64,000 nucleotides of DNA. It comes from Fusarium oxysporum f. sp. lycopersici 4287. Lineage: Eukaryota; Ascomycota; Sordariomycetes; Hypocreales; Nectriaceae. This document shows positions 10,764 through 21,765 of the stretch, piece by piece; the first letter of the stretch is position 1, and every line of letters starts with the position of its first letter. Location: assembly GCF_000149955.1 (NCBI RefSeq), contig NC_030998.1, forward strand, positions 1,128,699 to 1,192,698, written 5' to 3'. The notes beneath the pieces were generated by a model, which was not told the origin of the DNA, made no database searches, and saw only the letters and a program-made list of their open reading frames with translations. The position numbers were made by a program, and so were the translations under genes.

Positions 10764-11984
10764 GTTGTAGTTTTGGTGGGGACTGTTGAGATGAGATGAG
10801 ATGCTGATGCCTGGCGGGATGAGGTGACGAGGCTGTGGATAGTGGGAATAGAGTTCGTCGCGGTGGGTTTATGTTATATGCGATAAACTGCTCGTTAATC
10901 TGTGAGATTAGTCGTTATATTTCGGTCATGCGACGTGGTTGTTCCTTTGTCTGTCCTCTTCCGTTTGTTTTGTGTCCCTCGTCAATTGAAAATTCGATGC
11001 ATTGACGGATCATTTTCCTCCCGACGCGTTGGCTCTGTTTTTTTGTTGCGGGGACAACTAACGCAACGCGTCTCTCTGTTTGTCTCCGCACCAACTCACT
11101 TGAACCACTGTTGATAGATCGTTTGACAGGTTGTTCTGGTGTTTTCATTCAACTATCTTTATATTCGTTCTATCACTATCATCGCTGTTCAATCTGTCCT
11201 TTACGTGCGTTCTCGACCGTTCATATTCTTAGTTGGCCGATCGATCTAAGGGCCAAGCCCTTACCTTACCCTCACTGCTGACTTGTTCATCCCTGGAGTG
11301 GCGATGAGTGAGATCTCATTCACCATAACAATTGAGGTGAGATGAGCGACGCGCTGCCCGACACCGCAGTAAGGGCTATATGAGTGTATTTTTACTCATG
11401 CAATTGAAACGAGCACTTTGCGCTCTAGCTGTCAAACACGAATGATCTCGGAATGCTCGCAATATTTCACAAGATACACCGCGACCCAACCAACTCCAAG
11501 GTTTACATGTCGTTACACTTAAGGGACCTGAGGTCAAGAAGATGGTGTAGCTAGACCTGAGCAACTGAGAGGTGCCCATGGTGGTTTAAGATCATGACAC
11601 AACCCCGAATTGACATGGCTCTGTGAAGGAGGCTGTCTGTCATTTGACAGCCTCAATTCATCAGCTCACTAAAGTTATCGCTGTCAGTGCATGTTTAGCG
11701 CTGTGTTGGCTTCCACGGCAGTGGCTCAATCCCTGCACCGCAGCTCAGCTCTCATCGCAACCCACCAAACTATTGCCTGTAGTTTACGCCAAAGGCAATA
11801 TTTCACCTGTTGCGCGCAAGCTCAGTGGCTTGGCATATTTTCCCCCTGATGAAAAATAACCGTAAATTCAACTTATGAGGAGCCCCAATCCCTCGTTGCC
11901 TTGTCTAAATGCATTCCCAGTCAATTGCTATCAATCTTTCATTCTTGTGCTCACTTTGCACTGTCCATTCGCTACAGTTTTGTC
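10764..11984. other. Intergenic region between CDK1 and a pseudogene
   Basis: 1.2 kb holding the CDK1 promoter, with pyrimidine-rich tracts around 10960-11220. No open frame with a recognisable domain was found. Confidence 0.5.
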
Positions 11985-12893
11985 ATGGCTCGCTAATTGG
12001 TCGCAATTTTGGCTGCTGCTGTTGCTTTTAGCGGTGTTAGCGCTGGACCTTGCAAGCCTGTTTCTTCACTCGCCCTCTCGTCTGCAATTCTTCTTGAGAC
12101 AACTACAACTGCGACTTCTCACGAGACTGCTTCGTCTACCGTCACCGTCGACGTGATCGAGACTACTGGTGCTTTCGATACCACTGTCACCGACGCTACC
12201 ACTGATGCCACTGGTACTACGGATGCCGTCGACACTACCATCACCGGGAGCGCGACGGACGCTGCCACGGCCGGGTCTATCACCACTTTCCTAACTGCTA
12301 CTACCACCGAACAATCTCCTGAGCAATCTACCACCACCACTGCCGGTCCCGTTGGGCCAGGTCCTTGCCTTGAAGAACAGGTTCTTTACAACCCCAGCTT
12401 CGATGATAGCATCAGTTCTTGGCCATAGGACTTGAACAGTGGCGTCCAAGTCTCTTCAGTGAAACCGCGTTCCCCCTCCTACTGCCTGTAAGTTGCCCTT
12501 TTACTCCACGACTCCTCTATAAACTATACTGACAGCGCATGAACCAGCCTCAACACCCTCATCTCAAGCCGCCCATCCACTACGTTCTCTCAAGCTCTCC
12601 CCGCCTTGGGAGACTACGAATATGAGTTGGTATACTACATCAGCATGCAGAATTTCAATGGCTTTGACTTCCTCTGCTATGCTAACGCCTTCGTCAATGG
12701 AAAGAAAATGTGGGATAGCGGAAACTTTGATGGACTTGGCCCCTTCACATATCAGCGAGTGAGTGAGGTCTTTACGCCACAGAACTCCGATGATGCTGGG
12801 GAACTGCGTTTCGAGATCCAGTGCGAAGGCGAATTCCAGTATGCGGAGATGGCTGTTGACGATGTCAGTCTTACTCGTCGTTGCGGTGCGTGA
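11985..12893 (+). pseudogene. Broken secreted Thr-rich protein gene with two in-frame stops
   Basis: A two-exon gene (11985-12487 and 12548-12893) totals 849 bases, or 283 codons in one frame, but contains two stop codons. The ATG at 11985 is followed three codons later by TAA (11994-11996), directly before a clear signal peptide (LVAILAAAVAFSGVSA). A TAG (12426-12428) follows SSWP. The body is GPCKP..., then a Ser/Thr-rich stalk to about residue 120, then a C-terminal beta-rich domain (NPSFDDS...DVSLTRRC) resembling carbohydrate-binding-like domains of fungal secreted proteins. The intron keeps a good GTAAGT donor and everything else is intact, so the damage looks recent. A start at TTG or elsewhere would bypass only the first stop. 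Confidence 0.75.
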
Positions 12894-13241
12894 TTGAGAC
12901 GTCGAACGACTAAACGAACTCATCTTCAAAACGTTCCTTTGATCTATATCTACGAGATATTTGATAAGGTTCGGCATCTTGTGACGATGCGTGTTTCGCT
13001 GAGCTTGATGGCCTTTACTTGGCTTTTGACTTGAGCAAATAACATCCCATATGTAAATAATTAGATCATATATACAATACATCAGTCAGTCTATGCCTAT
13101 CCAAATACCATGGCACAAAAGTGACGGTAGCTCCGCTCTCGTGGTTCCTTCCATTTGACACCAAAATGCATCAATAACAATTAACGCCTCATTAAATCCA
13201 ATACACCTCGCATAATGCTTTCCTGTTCATTATTTTCCGAA
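12894..13241. other. Short intergenic region
   Basis: About 350 bp between the pseudogene's end and the 3' end of the large minus-strand gene. Nothing else is recognised. Confidence 0.5.
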
Positions 13242-16200
13242 TCAAATATTGAGATTTGCAGTGCCGTCCCTAAAAATGTACGGCTGTTGCCGCTGTATTG
13301 GGCGTGGGGTAGGATCTGGCCCCTCTGGATGAAGCTTCTTCACCCTCTGCCAGTGATGCAAGAGATGCTTCTCGAAATAGTTCTTGCGGTCATAGACGTA
13401 AGGCACCCGTTCAGGACCAGTGCAGAACAAGCATTCGAGGCCGCCCCTGTGGTTGCGTAGACCTCCCAGACCTTGGCGTAGAGAACGCAGGCGCTCCCAT
13501 TCAGAGATGAACTCGACGAGCTCAAATGGCATCGAATCACCCCAGTCGGGAGAGTCTTGAGGAAGGTTGAGATCAACTTGGACCCATGGGTGAAAATTGT
13601 TGGCTTCCGCGGTGGCAGGTTCCGGCTGATGTGTTGACGCGGCTGTTGAGGTTTGTTGGGTGCTCTCCGGTGGTTCTGGGTTTAGCTTATCCCGCTTATC
13701 ACGGGACGAGCGAGATTCGGGCTCAGCTTGTTGATTAGAAGTTGTTTGCGCGGATGGCTGTGATGCCGGGGGTGCAGAAGACTCTGGCCGGGGAGGCAAG
13801 GCCCGTTGTTCATGGGGGCTTACGACTGGTTGTATCGGTGAGGGCCCAGGTCCCGCGGCTGGTTCAACTTGGCGAAGCGGGGCTGGGTGATAGGCTGCTG
13901 CAGGTGTTGATTGTTGGGGTTGTGCCTGAGAGAATCCCGGTGGCGAGCCAGCACCAGTTTGCCGGAGTCGAGGAAGCTGGGGTGGATGGACTGCGGCAGA
14001 AGGTGGTTCGTGGTGCTGCATTATGCTGGGAATAGTTGAATAGGGGTTATAAGAAGGCTGATACGGTCGTTCTGGTGGCCTATTACTCGATACTAAGGGT
14101 GGCAGTAGGTTCGGATCTTGTTGTAGTTGTTGGTCGATAGCCACGAGTGGTCGTGGAGGAGGAAGATTCGAAACCTGGGTTGATTGTTGGTTCCAGTGCG
14201 GTGAGGGGTAAGGCCGAGATGCATTATGAGTTGACGGTAGGTAGGGAGGTCGTTGCTCGTTTTGTGTATGACCAGACGCTGATCGAGAGTGGTTTGAGGG
14301 CGCGGATTGAAAATGAGACGAAGAAGGCCGCTCAGCAGAAGCTCCGGCCTGTTGTGCCTGCGCTTGGCCATTTTGATATGGGGTTGGCCACTCGTGGCTA
14401 GTACGGAGAGGCGCCGTATGCTGAACAGCTTGCTGTGAGGCGACTGTTGGTACACTTGGGAACTGGCCCGCGTGTGGTGGAGGCTGTGTTGGAGGAGTGG
14501 CATACGGGCTGGAAAAAGATAGACGCGTTGTATGTGATGTCTGGTTGTGAGTTTGGGCAGAAGAGATGGGGGGAGAAGACTGCGGAGGTGGCGGCAGCAC
14601 CTGGTTACGGTTGTTCTGCGGAGATTCATGCAAATGTCTGTGCATCAGGTGTGAAAGAGAAGGAGTACGCTGAGTAGATCTCTCAATCGGTTGAGTTTGC
14701 GCCTGCGTGTCATACTGCTGAGTGGGGGCTGGCTGATGAGCAGCATGATATTGTTGGGCGGGTTGTGACTGTTGGTATTGCACCGAAGGCTGTTGTTGAT
14801 TAGGTTGCGGCGGCTGATTACACGGCTGCGCTGGAGGGTGTTGTGCCTGGTACTGCGTATTTTGATAATGCGAAAGAGCCGCTTGTTGAGGAGGATATTG
14901 CTGTTGTACATCAGGTCGCGGATATTGAACCGGAGGTGCAGTGGACACAGGGGAAGCATGCGATTGCTGACTTGGCTGATATTGATTCTGAGGTGACTGT
15001 TGGGGATCGTGTGTCTGCTGCAATCGCCCTTGCGTATGCCAGTACTGGGTGGTGGGAGGAGGCTCCGGTATCCGTGGTGTCTGATCATGACTTGGGCGCC
15101 GAGATAAGCTTTCTGGGTGACTGGGTGTAGCACTCACGTACTCAGTCAGGAGCTGTTGTTGAGAAGCCTGCGCTTGTCGTGGCTGGGGCTGTTGTAGATG
15201 TGAATGCTGCTCCGGAGGTGGCTGGCGATATGGTTGGCCTATTGGACTCGACCCTGCGCTGTATCGAGGGCGTGATGAATAGCTATCGATGTCCATGGGC
15301 CCTGGCAACGACTGGGCTGGCGGGGTTGGAAGTGATCCAGAGCCGAGCTGCCTATCGATGCTCCGGTTCGTGTTTACCATTTGTGCTTGGTGCTGATCTG
15401 GCAGAGACGTGTTTGTCACAGTTGGGCTGTAGAGTGGTGCACGTGTTCTCTCTACATCCCCTTGCACGGGCCTATGTGTCGAGTCATAAGGTCTCCGGTC
15501 CCACGCCTGTCCAGCCGACGGATTCGATGGTTTATCCCGCCTCAGTGCCGCCAGCGCGATGTCAACCGCTCTTAGTGGATCTGCGTCGGTACGTTGGGCT
15601 GCTGTCGTTCGTTGCTGGCTGGTGGTTAAGTCTTCTTCCAGAGCGGCAGTCAACTGCAGGGTTCAAATCCACGACACTCCACGACACATTTGTGAATATG
15701 GCGTGGATATGGATGCTGACTAATAATTTCGATGTGGAATGGGTGGAAATGGATCCATTATGGAAATGGATCCATATTGTGGAATTCGTGGAATGGAAAC
15801 CTACTTCGTCCAACAATGGTAATTAATGGGTCCCGCCCGCCCTCGGTGACGTCAATGTTTTTGTCATTGGTCCATTAAAATCCGCCGTTGCTTGACGCAA
15901 AGGCAACACACCCACCGACGTTCCTGTTTCTTGTTATGCTGGATATTCGTAGCCGAACCGATATACCTATAGACGCGCCTTGCCGTCTCTCTCCGTCAAG
16001 ATCCAGCTTTTGTAGAGCTGAAAGAGCCGTTGATTGTCCTCTTCTGTTCGTTCTGGAACGGATGTGGTTGACTTGGTAGGATGGGGAGTGGCCATTTCGA
16101 TTTGGGGTAGTAACGCGAGTAACAGTGAAGCCCCCAGAATGGACTCATTGTGTACGGAGGAAAATGGGGTGGCAAATCGATGTTGTGTTGTTGTGGGTGA

Positions 16201-19200
16201 TAGAAAGTACTTAGGATATGCGGGATTTCACAAGGAAATCAAGGTATTTTCGAACCCCACCTAAAATATTCCACGATTTCCACATGTGGAACATGTGGAA
16301 GGGGCTTCGTGGCGTGGATATGGAAATGCTGAAGCCCACGTGGAATGGAATGGAATGGATATGGATCCACATTATGGATCCATATGTGGATTTCGTGGTA
16401 TGGATTTGAACCCTGGTCAACTGTTGGAGAACTTGGGCACGGGAAGCCCGTTGCGATAAGGTACGTGCAGCAGCGGCATTGTCTTCAGCAGCACCGTCTG
16501 ATTCATCGTCTGAAATGTCAATGACGACGATGGGCTTTTCCTCCTTCTTAACATCTTCACCAGGCAGTGGCCGTGGTGGATTCCTGGTACTTGCAGGCCT
16601 GGGTACAGGCGAAGGAATCGGCAAGGGATGATGAGAAACACTGCTGGGCTGCGGAACAGACTGAGGCCTGGGCGGCGCTGATGGTGCTCTTGGAACTCTT
16701 GGAGCCGGAGCCGGAGCCGGAGGGTCAGCTCTGGGTTGGGGAGCTTGTTGCTGGACAGGGGCAGGGGCAGCCTGAGAGTCGTCTTCCAGAATTGGAGCAG
16801 GCTCATCAATCTGAGGCTCAAATTCCGTTTGATTTTCGCCGGAAACTGGAAGAGGGACTTGAGATTCCGCTGGGGCTCATTAGCTGTAAGTTCCGAGTTT
16901 GCATGCGGCGAGTAGTCATACCAGTTACAGGTGCCTGAGGCTTGGTCTGAGCAGTCTTGTTTGGGTGATGTTCAGCTGGCTTCGGCGCAGGCGGATTTGA
17001 TATCTTCTCAGCTGGCGCTGTTAGCTTTGGTGCCGGCGGCTTTGTGACAGGCCGGCTTGGCTCCTTCTCGGCAGGTGTCCCTGATGCTGTCCTTGTTACG
17101 GTTGGCCTCGGACCTGTTGGCTTGGACCTTGTCCGGACCTGGTTGCTTTGGTGACTCTCGGCAGGCCTCGGAGCTGATGGTTTCGGTGCAGTTTGATTTG
17201 ATTCTTTCTCAGCTGGTTTCGACACTGTCTTTTCTGCTGGCGGCCTTGGGGTAGACTGGCTTGCGTCTTTCTCGGCTGGTCTCCGTGTTGCTGGCTTTGC
17301 TGGTGATGGCTTCGGAGCAGGCTGATTTGATTCTTTTTCTCCAGGTCTCGCAGCCGTTGGTTTGGGATCTGAACTAGCCGGTGTCTTCGAACTCGATGGC
17401 CTATTGGCAGATGGTGCATGCTGATTAGATCCTTTCCCCGCCGGTCTCGCAGGATTCGCCGCTCCTGGCTTTGAGCTCGATGACTTCGACGCTGCTGGCT
17501 TATGGGAGGACGGTCTAGATGCAGGCCGACTATTTGAATATTTCTCATTTGTTTCTGCAGGGGCCGTCGTTGCTGGCTTCGAAGCTGCGGTCTTGGTAGG
17601 TTTTAATTTGTCCGAGCTATTATGGTGGCCTATCATCCTCAGCACTTGAGGCTTCAGTGCTGCTGCCCTATGTGCTGCCATTTGTTCCGGCGTAGAGGTT
17701 GCCTTCTGAACCTCTGTATCTGTTGCTAGGGCCTGCTTCTTTGAATTTGTCTTTGGTTTGCTGGATCCCGAAGTCTTGTGTTCACTCGACTTGCGCTTTT
17801 TCTTCTTCGATTCTTCTGGTTTTGGTACTTGAGGCTCAGTTCTCTCTTTGTGCGGCACTCCTTCGCCATCTTCGTCATCTTCCTGCAAAGCTGCTCTGGC
17901 TGGGTCAGCCTTTAAGTATTTGTCGACCTCTTTGATGTGAGGAAGAAGATCGTTGTTGAGCTTTGGGTTAAATCTCCGCAAGTCCTTTGCTTCGATCCAG
18001 TCGATGGCACTCCTGTTAGGAAAGTCTCGACCGTCAAAGTACATGACCGGAAACACGCGTTCGTGGACGAGAGTATTCCCAGTCTCGTAAGGTTTAGCCC
18101 ATGTGTATTCTCCGGGCACTTTATCATACTGGTAACAAGGCGGAAGGGAGTCTGCTAAGCCGCAAGTTTCGATAGATCCAGGAATTCCGATCTTGTCGAA
18201 ACTGCCCATAGGGAGAATGAGGACAGCAAGCCATTCTTTGGTCTTGTCCCAGTACGTCAAATAGACCTTTCCGCATTTCGGGTTGATGATTCCCTTGAAC
18301 TCGTCAGCGCCTGTCGGGTCGTGATGTCGTTGACGTAGTCGAGTCTGGCGTCGTGTTGGCTCTGCTGTTGGTGCATCCTTTTGTGTCTCTTTGTTAGTAG
18401 AAGATGCTCGTTCTGACTTTTGGCGTTTGGTTTTCGTCATTGGACTCGAGAAGCTTCCCTTGCGCTTGGTCTGAAAAAGTTGGTAAGTAACATATCAAAG
18501 TTCGAGGTGAATCAGCTTACTCCTCTTGATCTGGTTTGTCGTGGTGATGGGGGAGCTTCATCAGGTTCGGAGAATTCGGTTTCAGATGTCTCTTCCTCCT
18601 CTTCTTCCGATTCGTCTTCGTCTTCGTCCTCGTCTTCGTCCTCATTTTCATCGTCAGACTCGTCTGCTTGTACCGTGATGGTTTCAGCAGCCGGAGTCGG
18701 TGATGGACTGAAGGTATATCTGGCATGACGAGCAGAAATATCTTCGCGAGCAGCAATGTCTCGGCTCGATGCCTTTGTGCGATTGCCAGGCTTTCGAGTC
18801 CTGCTTGCGATAGGTTCATCGTCAACGGATTCTCTCTCGACTGGTTCTGCCTCTGCAGCTTGCTCGTCATCAGGCTCTTCAGTACTATCCGCGCCAGCTT
18901 CCTCCTCGGCGGACACCCTCTCCACGGGCTCTTCCTCTGCTGATTCCTCCACGGTTTCCCCCTCGGCGGTTTCTTCCTCCGCAGGTTCCTCGTTGGTAGG
19001 TTCCGTCTCGAAAGGTTCGTCTTCTGTGGGATTTTCTGTAGGCTCTTCTGTAGGTTCTTCGTTGTAAGGTTCAGCCTCAACAGGTTCTTGCATCACGCTG
19101 TCCTCCTGGGGGAAGATGTCTTCCGTAGGTTCGTCATCATCAGCGCCGTCTTCCATTGTGCCATCCATCAGGTTATCGTCAAACATTGGTCCATCGTCCG

Positions 19201-19672
19201 TCTCATCATCTGCAGGAACAGGGACGATAGGTGCCTGTCCCGGAAACTCTGGCTCCACGGGCGCGATCTCAACTCGATCAGTCCCAAGCCTCGTAGTGTC
19301 AGGCGTCATCTGAAGTTGCGACTGTCCGCTGGACGTTCCCATGAGTTGAAAGAGATGGTTGCGGAACGAGTCCATCGTTTGCAGAACCTTCTGCGCGTGA
19401 ATTCTTTCATAGTGCTCAATGTTCGTCTTTTGGTCGATTTCCAATTCCTTCTTCTGGCCGGCCAGCTCAATCAGATTGTCCTGAAGCCTGGATGTTTGGT
19501 CCGGCGGCGCCGATGGCAATTCGGACCATATTTGCGCGATGCGATCTTGAATCGATCTCAACTTCTCCTCATAAATCTCAGTTGGCGGCTTGATTGACGC
19601 GAAAACCGAGTCATAGCGATAGACGGCATCTTTGACATCTCGAAACTGTCGCAGAGGCTCCTGGCCTGCCAT
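13242..19672 (-). CDS. Very large nuclear-type low-complexity gene, split by a transposon
   Basis: Exons 19672-18521, 18470-16922 and 16869 onward join cleanly across 50 and 52 bp introns. The third exon is cut by the hAT-type element at 15657-16415. Without the element and one target copy, all parts form one frame of about 1,853 codons. In order: an alpha-helical N-terminus (about 1-120, possible coiled coil), a very acidic stretch (180-360), a globular segment (about 442-550, IINPKCGKVYLTYWD...WIEAKDLRRF) faintly like Tudor/PWWP domains, degenerate Lys/Pro/Ala repeats (about 600-880), a SUMO-interacting-type motif KPIVVIDISDDESD near 1012, a Gln/Pro-rich region, and a C-terminal CLFC...KHLLHH possible zinc finger. 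This suggests a chromatin or transcription scaffold, but I do not recognise the gene. Read-through of the element meets stops, so the product is truncated unless the element is spliced out. Confidence 0.72.
15649..15656. repeat. Target-site duplication, left copy
   Basis: GTCAACTG immediately outside the left terminal repeat of the hAT-type element, identical to the right copy. It belongs to the host gene's codons (CAG TTG AC on the minus strand). Confidence 0.9.
15657..16415. mobile_element. Non-autonomous hAT-type element (MITE-like), 759 bp
   Basis: The two ends are perfect 15 bp inverted repeats, CAGGGTTCAAATCCA at 15657-15671 and its complement at 16401-16415. The element is flanked by identical 8 bp copies of GTCAACTG at 15649-15656 and 16416-16423. 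An 8 bp duplication and termini starting CAG are the hallmark of the hAT superfamily. The subterminal 100-150 bp on each side are crowded with short repeats of the GTGGAATGG and GGATCCAT types, and both sides carry GGCGTGGATATGG, as expected for transposase-binding subterminal repeats. There is no transposase. A 42-codon minus-strand frame (16095-15967) could be a remnant of a transposase start. It sits inside the coding sequence of the large gene. Confidence 0.92.
16416..16423. repeat. Target-site duplication, right copy
   Basis: GTCAACTG immediately outside the right terminal repeat, identical to the left copy. No mismatch between copies suggests a fairly young insertion. Confidence 0.9.
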
Positions 19673-20623
19673 TTTGGCTGACTCCTCTGTCGGTCGCGCT
19701 ATCGCATCAGCATGCTAAGAGTGCGCTGAGTCCTTGGTTAATAGTTTCTGCTTGCGCACCTATCACCTGATGAGGCTCACAATGTGTTGTTGAGTGGGCG
19801 CAAAGAGAATGAGATTGTTGGTGAATTGACTTCGGTGTGCATCTGCTGCGGTGACGATTAGAGCTCAGGCCAGAAAATTGCAGGTAAGGGGGCTAGTGGC
19901 GTTCGGGACTTCTCATTGGGCCTGGTTGCTCAGCTGGAACAACATGCATAGCTCTTAAAATAGAGCTCCAATCTCGGCAAGTAAAAAGCAAAACGATTTA
20001 TTGATGCCTTAGGCAATAGTGTCTTGATAACGCTCATCGTCGAGCAAAAACGCTTTAAAACATGGGGAAAACACTGAAAGCATTTAAATCTCGCGACAAG
20101 AGCTGAGTGCCCAAGAGTTCCCACGTGTTGCGGGGTATGAAAACACGAGACGAACCTGCAGCCTCATCCCCATTTCACTGCGGAAGATCCCGGGCTGGTT
20201 CGGGTCTCGATGAGACTAAGCAGATTAGGAATAGCTTAGCCCCTGAGCTAGGGGCGAAACCCGGTTAGTAAGGTAAGCCGCGTTGAGATCCCAACTGCCC
20301 CGTTTGTACATTACCTCTTGTTTTCTCACAGGTGCCGGTAGTCTCGAATACCCTATAGCAGACACAAAAGCTACTATCACTCTATCTTCATACGATATTT
20401 AACTATAAAGGTCAGATGTATAGGAAGAAAGTCTTTAAACGTGAAGAAAAGTAATCGGGTTAGTATTTCCACGGAATTTTCCACGGAATTTATGATAACT
20501 GTTATTTATAGATATATAAGAATGTCTTAGCTTGAATTGGGCTATAAAAATCATGTTGGCCATAAGTTTAAACCTTCATTGACAACTATACCAAGTATAT
20601 GTGAGATAGATACGCTTGAGCTA
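19673..20623. other. Intergenic region with a small inverted repeat
   Basis: About 950 bp between two co-directional minus-strand genes. It is AT-rich after 20330. It holds a GCCCCT-GAGCT-AGGGGC inverted repeat (20239-20255) and a tandem TTTCCACGGAAT pair near 20467-20490. No gene is seen. Confidence 0.5.
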
Positions 20624-21765
20624 CTATGAGCTCATAGATTGAAATAATACACAGGGACTCCCCTCAAAATCCTTCAACTCAAGCCCTTTCGCATGTGCAA
20701 GCGTCAAACTAACGCGTGAAAACAAAAACTTGTTCAATGTACAAGGGTGATCCGTGGACCTTCCAGGCACGCGCCAAGGTCGCGCCGCAAAACCGAGAAT
20801 CATACTTCGTGCATCCTCCACTCTCCATCCATCAAAAGGCATCGATGGCCTAACAGGTGTAAGGCCTCTTGTTCGCATCTGCTTCATCAATGAACCGAGA
20901 AGCATACTGGCACACGTTTCTGAGCAGCCAGCTTTACCTTCGAGGAGATCTTGTTGGAGATTGTAGAGATGGCCGAAGAGGGTATTGAGAACGAATTGAC
21001 GGTTGTCATCAATTTTATCTATGAATTATCAGTACCTTCGATGAGGAAGTGGTTTGGCGCGTCATTACCTAATATTGGCTGGGGTATTGGTAGATCAACC
21101 ACGTATTTGCCATTGTCGTACAAGAGCAGCATCTTCGTTGCGGTTGTAAATAATGATTCTTGCCTGAAGACCCAAGAGATAAACAACCATCGCATCGGAT
21201 CTTGCTTGACGAAATCTTCTGGCGGTCCGAGATAGCTCACCCAAGCAGCGAAAACCAGCTCCATGATCTCGTGACAGCCGTAGTAGTCGACAATAATTGC
21301 TATATGCGAGAGCGTCTCCACTGATATCCGTTTTGGGACCTCGCGATGGTGACCGTGGATGATGTCGAGCAAGATCACGAGTGCCTCGGCATCCCATTCG
21401 CTAGCTTGGAGCTCATAGAGCCCTTGATCATTTGGCCGAGACTCTTTGAATTGGCTTTCCAGCATCGCCCGGAAAACTGGTGAGACAAGACTCAAATGTC
21501 TCGACGACACCCGGAATTCGACCTGCGTTGACCCGCCCTCTTCTAACGAACCTCTCGGATAACTCTGGTCATTATCCAAAGTCATCGGTGAATCGCGTCG
21601 GGCCTTTGTTGTTTCCATCAACCCCGCCTCATCGGACCCAAGCCGTTCATACTCCGGCTCCGAGTCCACTTGGATCTCATTTTCCTCTTGTAGATGCGCG
21701 TTGGGGTTTTGCAGAATGAGTAGAGTATCAGCACGAGGGTCAAACGTAAACGGCGACGGCTTCAT
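20624..21765 (-). CDS. BTB/POZ-domain protein
   Basis: A 363-residue protein in two exons, 21765-21069 and 21018-20624. The 50 bp intron begins GTAATG and has a CTGAT branch-like motif before CATAG. Reading past the donor gives a stop at 21019, so the intron is needed. The BTB core begins near residue 80 with VEFRVSSRHLSLVSPVFRAML, the typical fungal version in which the protein must not be over-read as a transcription factor. It continues through LVILLDIIHGH and the helical IAIIVDYYGCHEIMEL. The C-terminal exon has the AGCSETCASMLLGSL segment common to this ascomycete family. Such proteins are soluble dimerisation or Cul3-adaptor-like modules of unknown target. Confidence 0.85.

Noticed and set aside
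14093..15130. Several frames of 95-178 codons on both strands
   Set aside because: They overlap the Gln/Pro-rich part of the large minus-strand gene and show only low-complexity translations.
20239..20255. GCCCCT/AGGGGC hairpin as a terminator
   Set aside because: Eukaryotic context, no U-tract or gene end that would use it.
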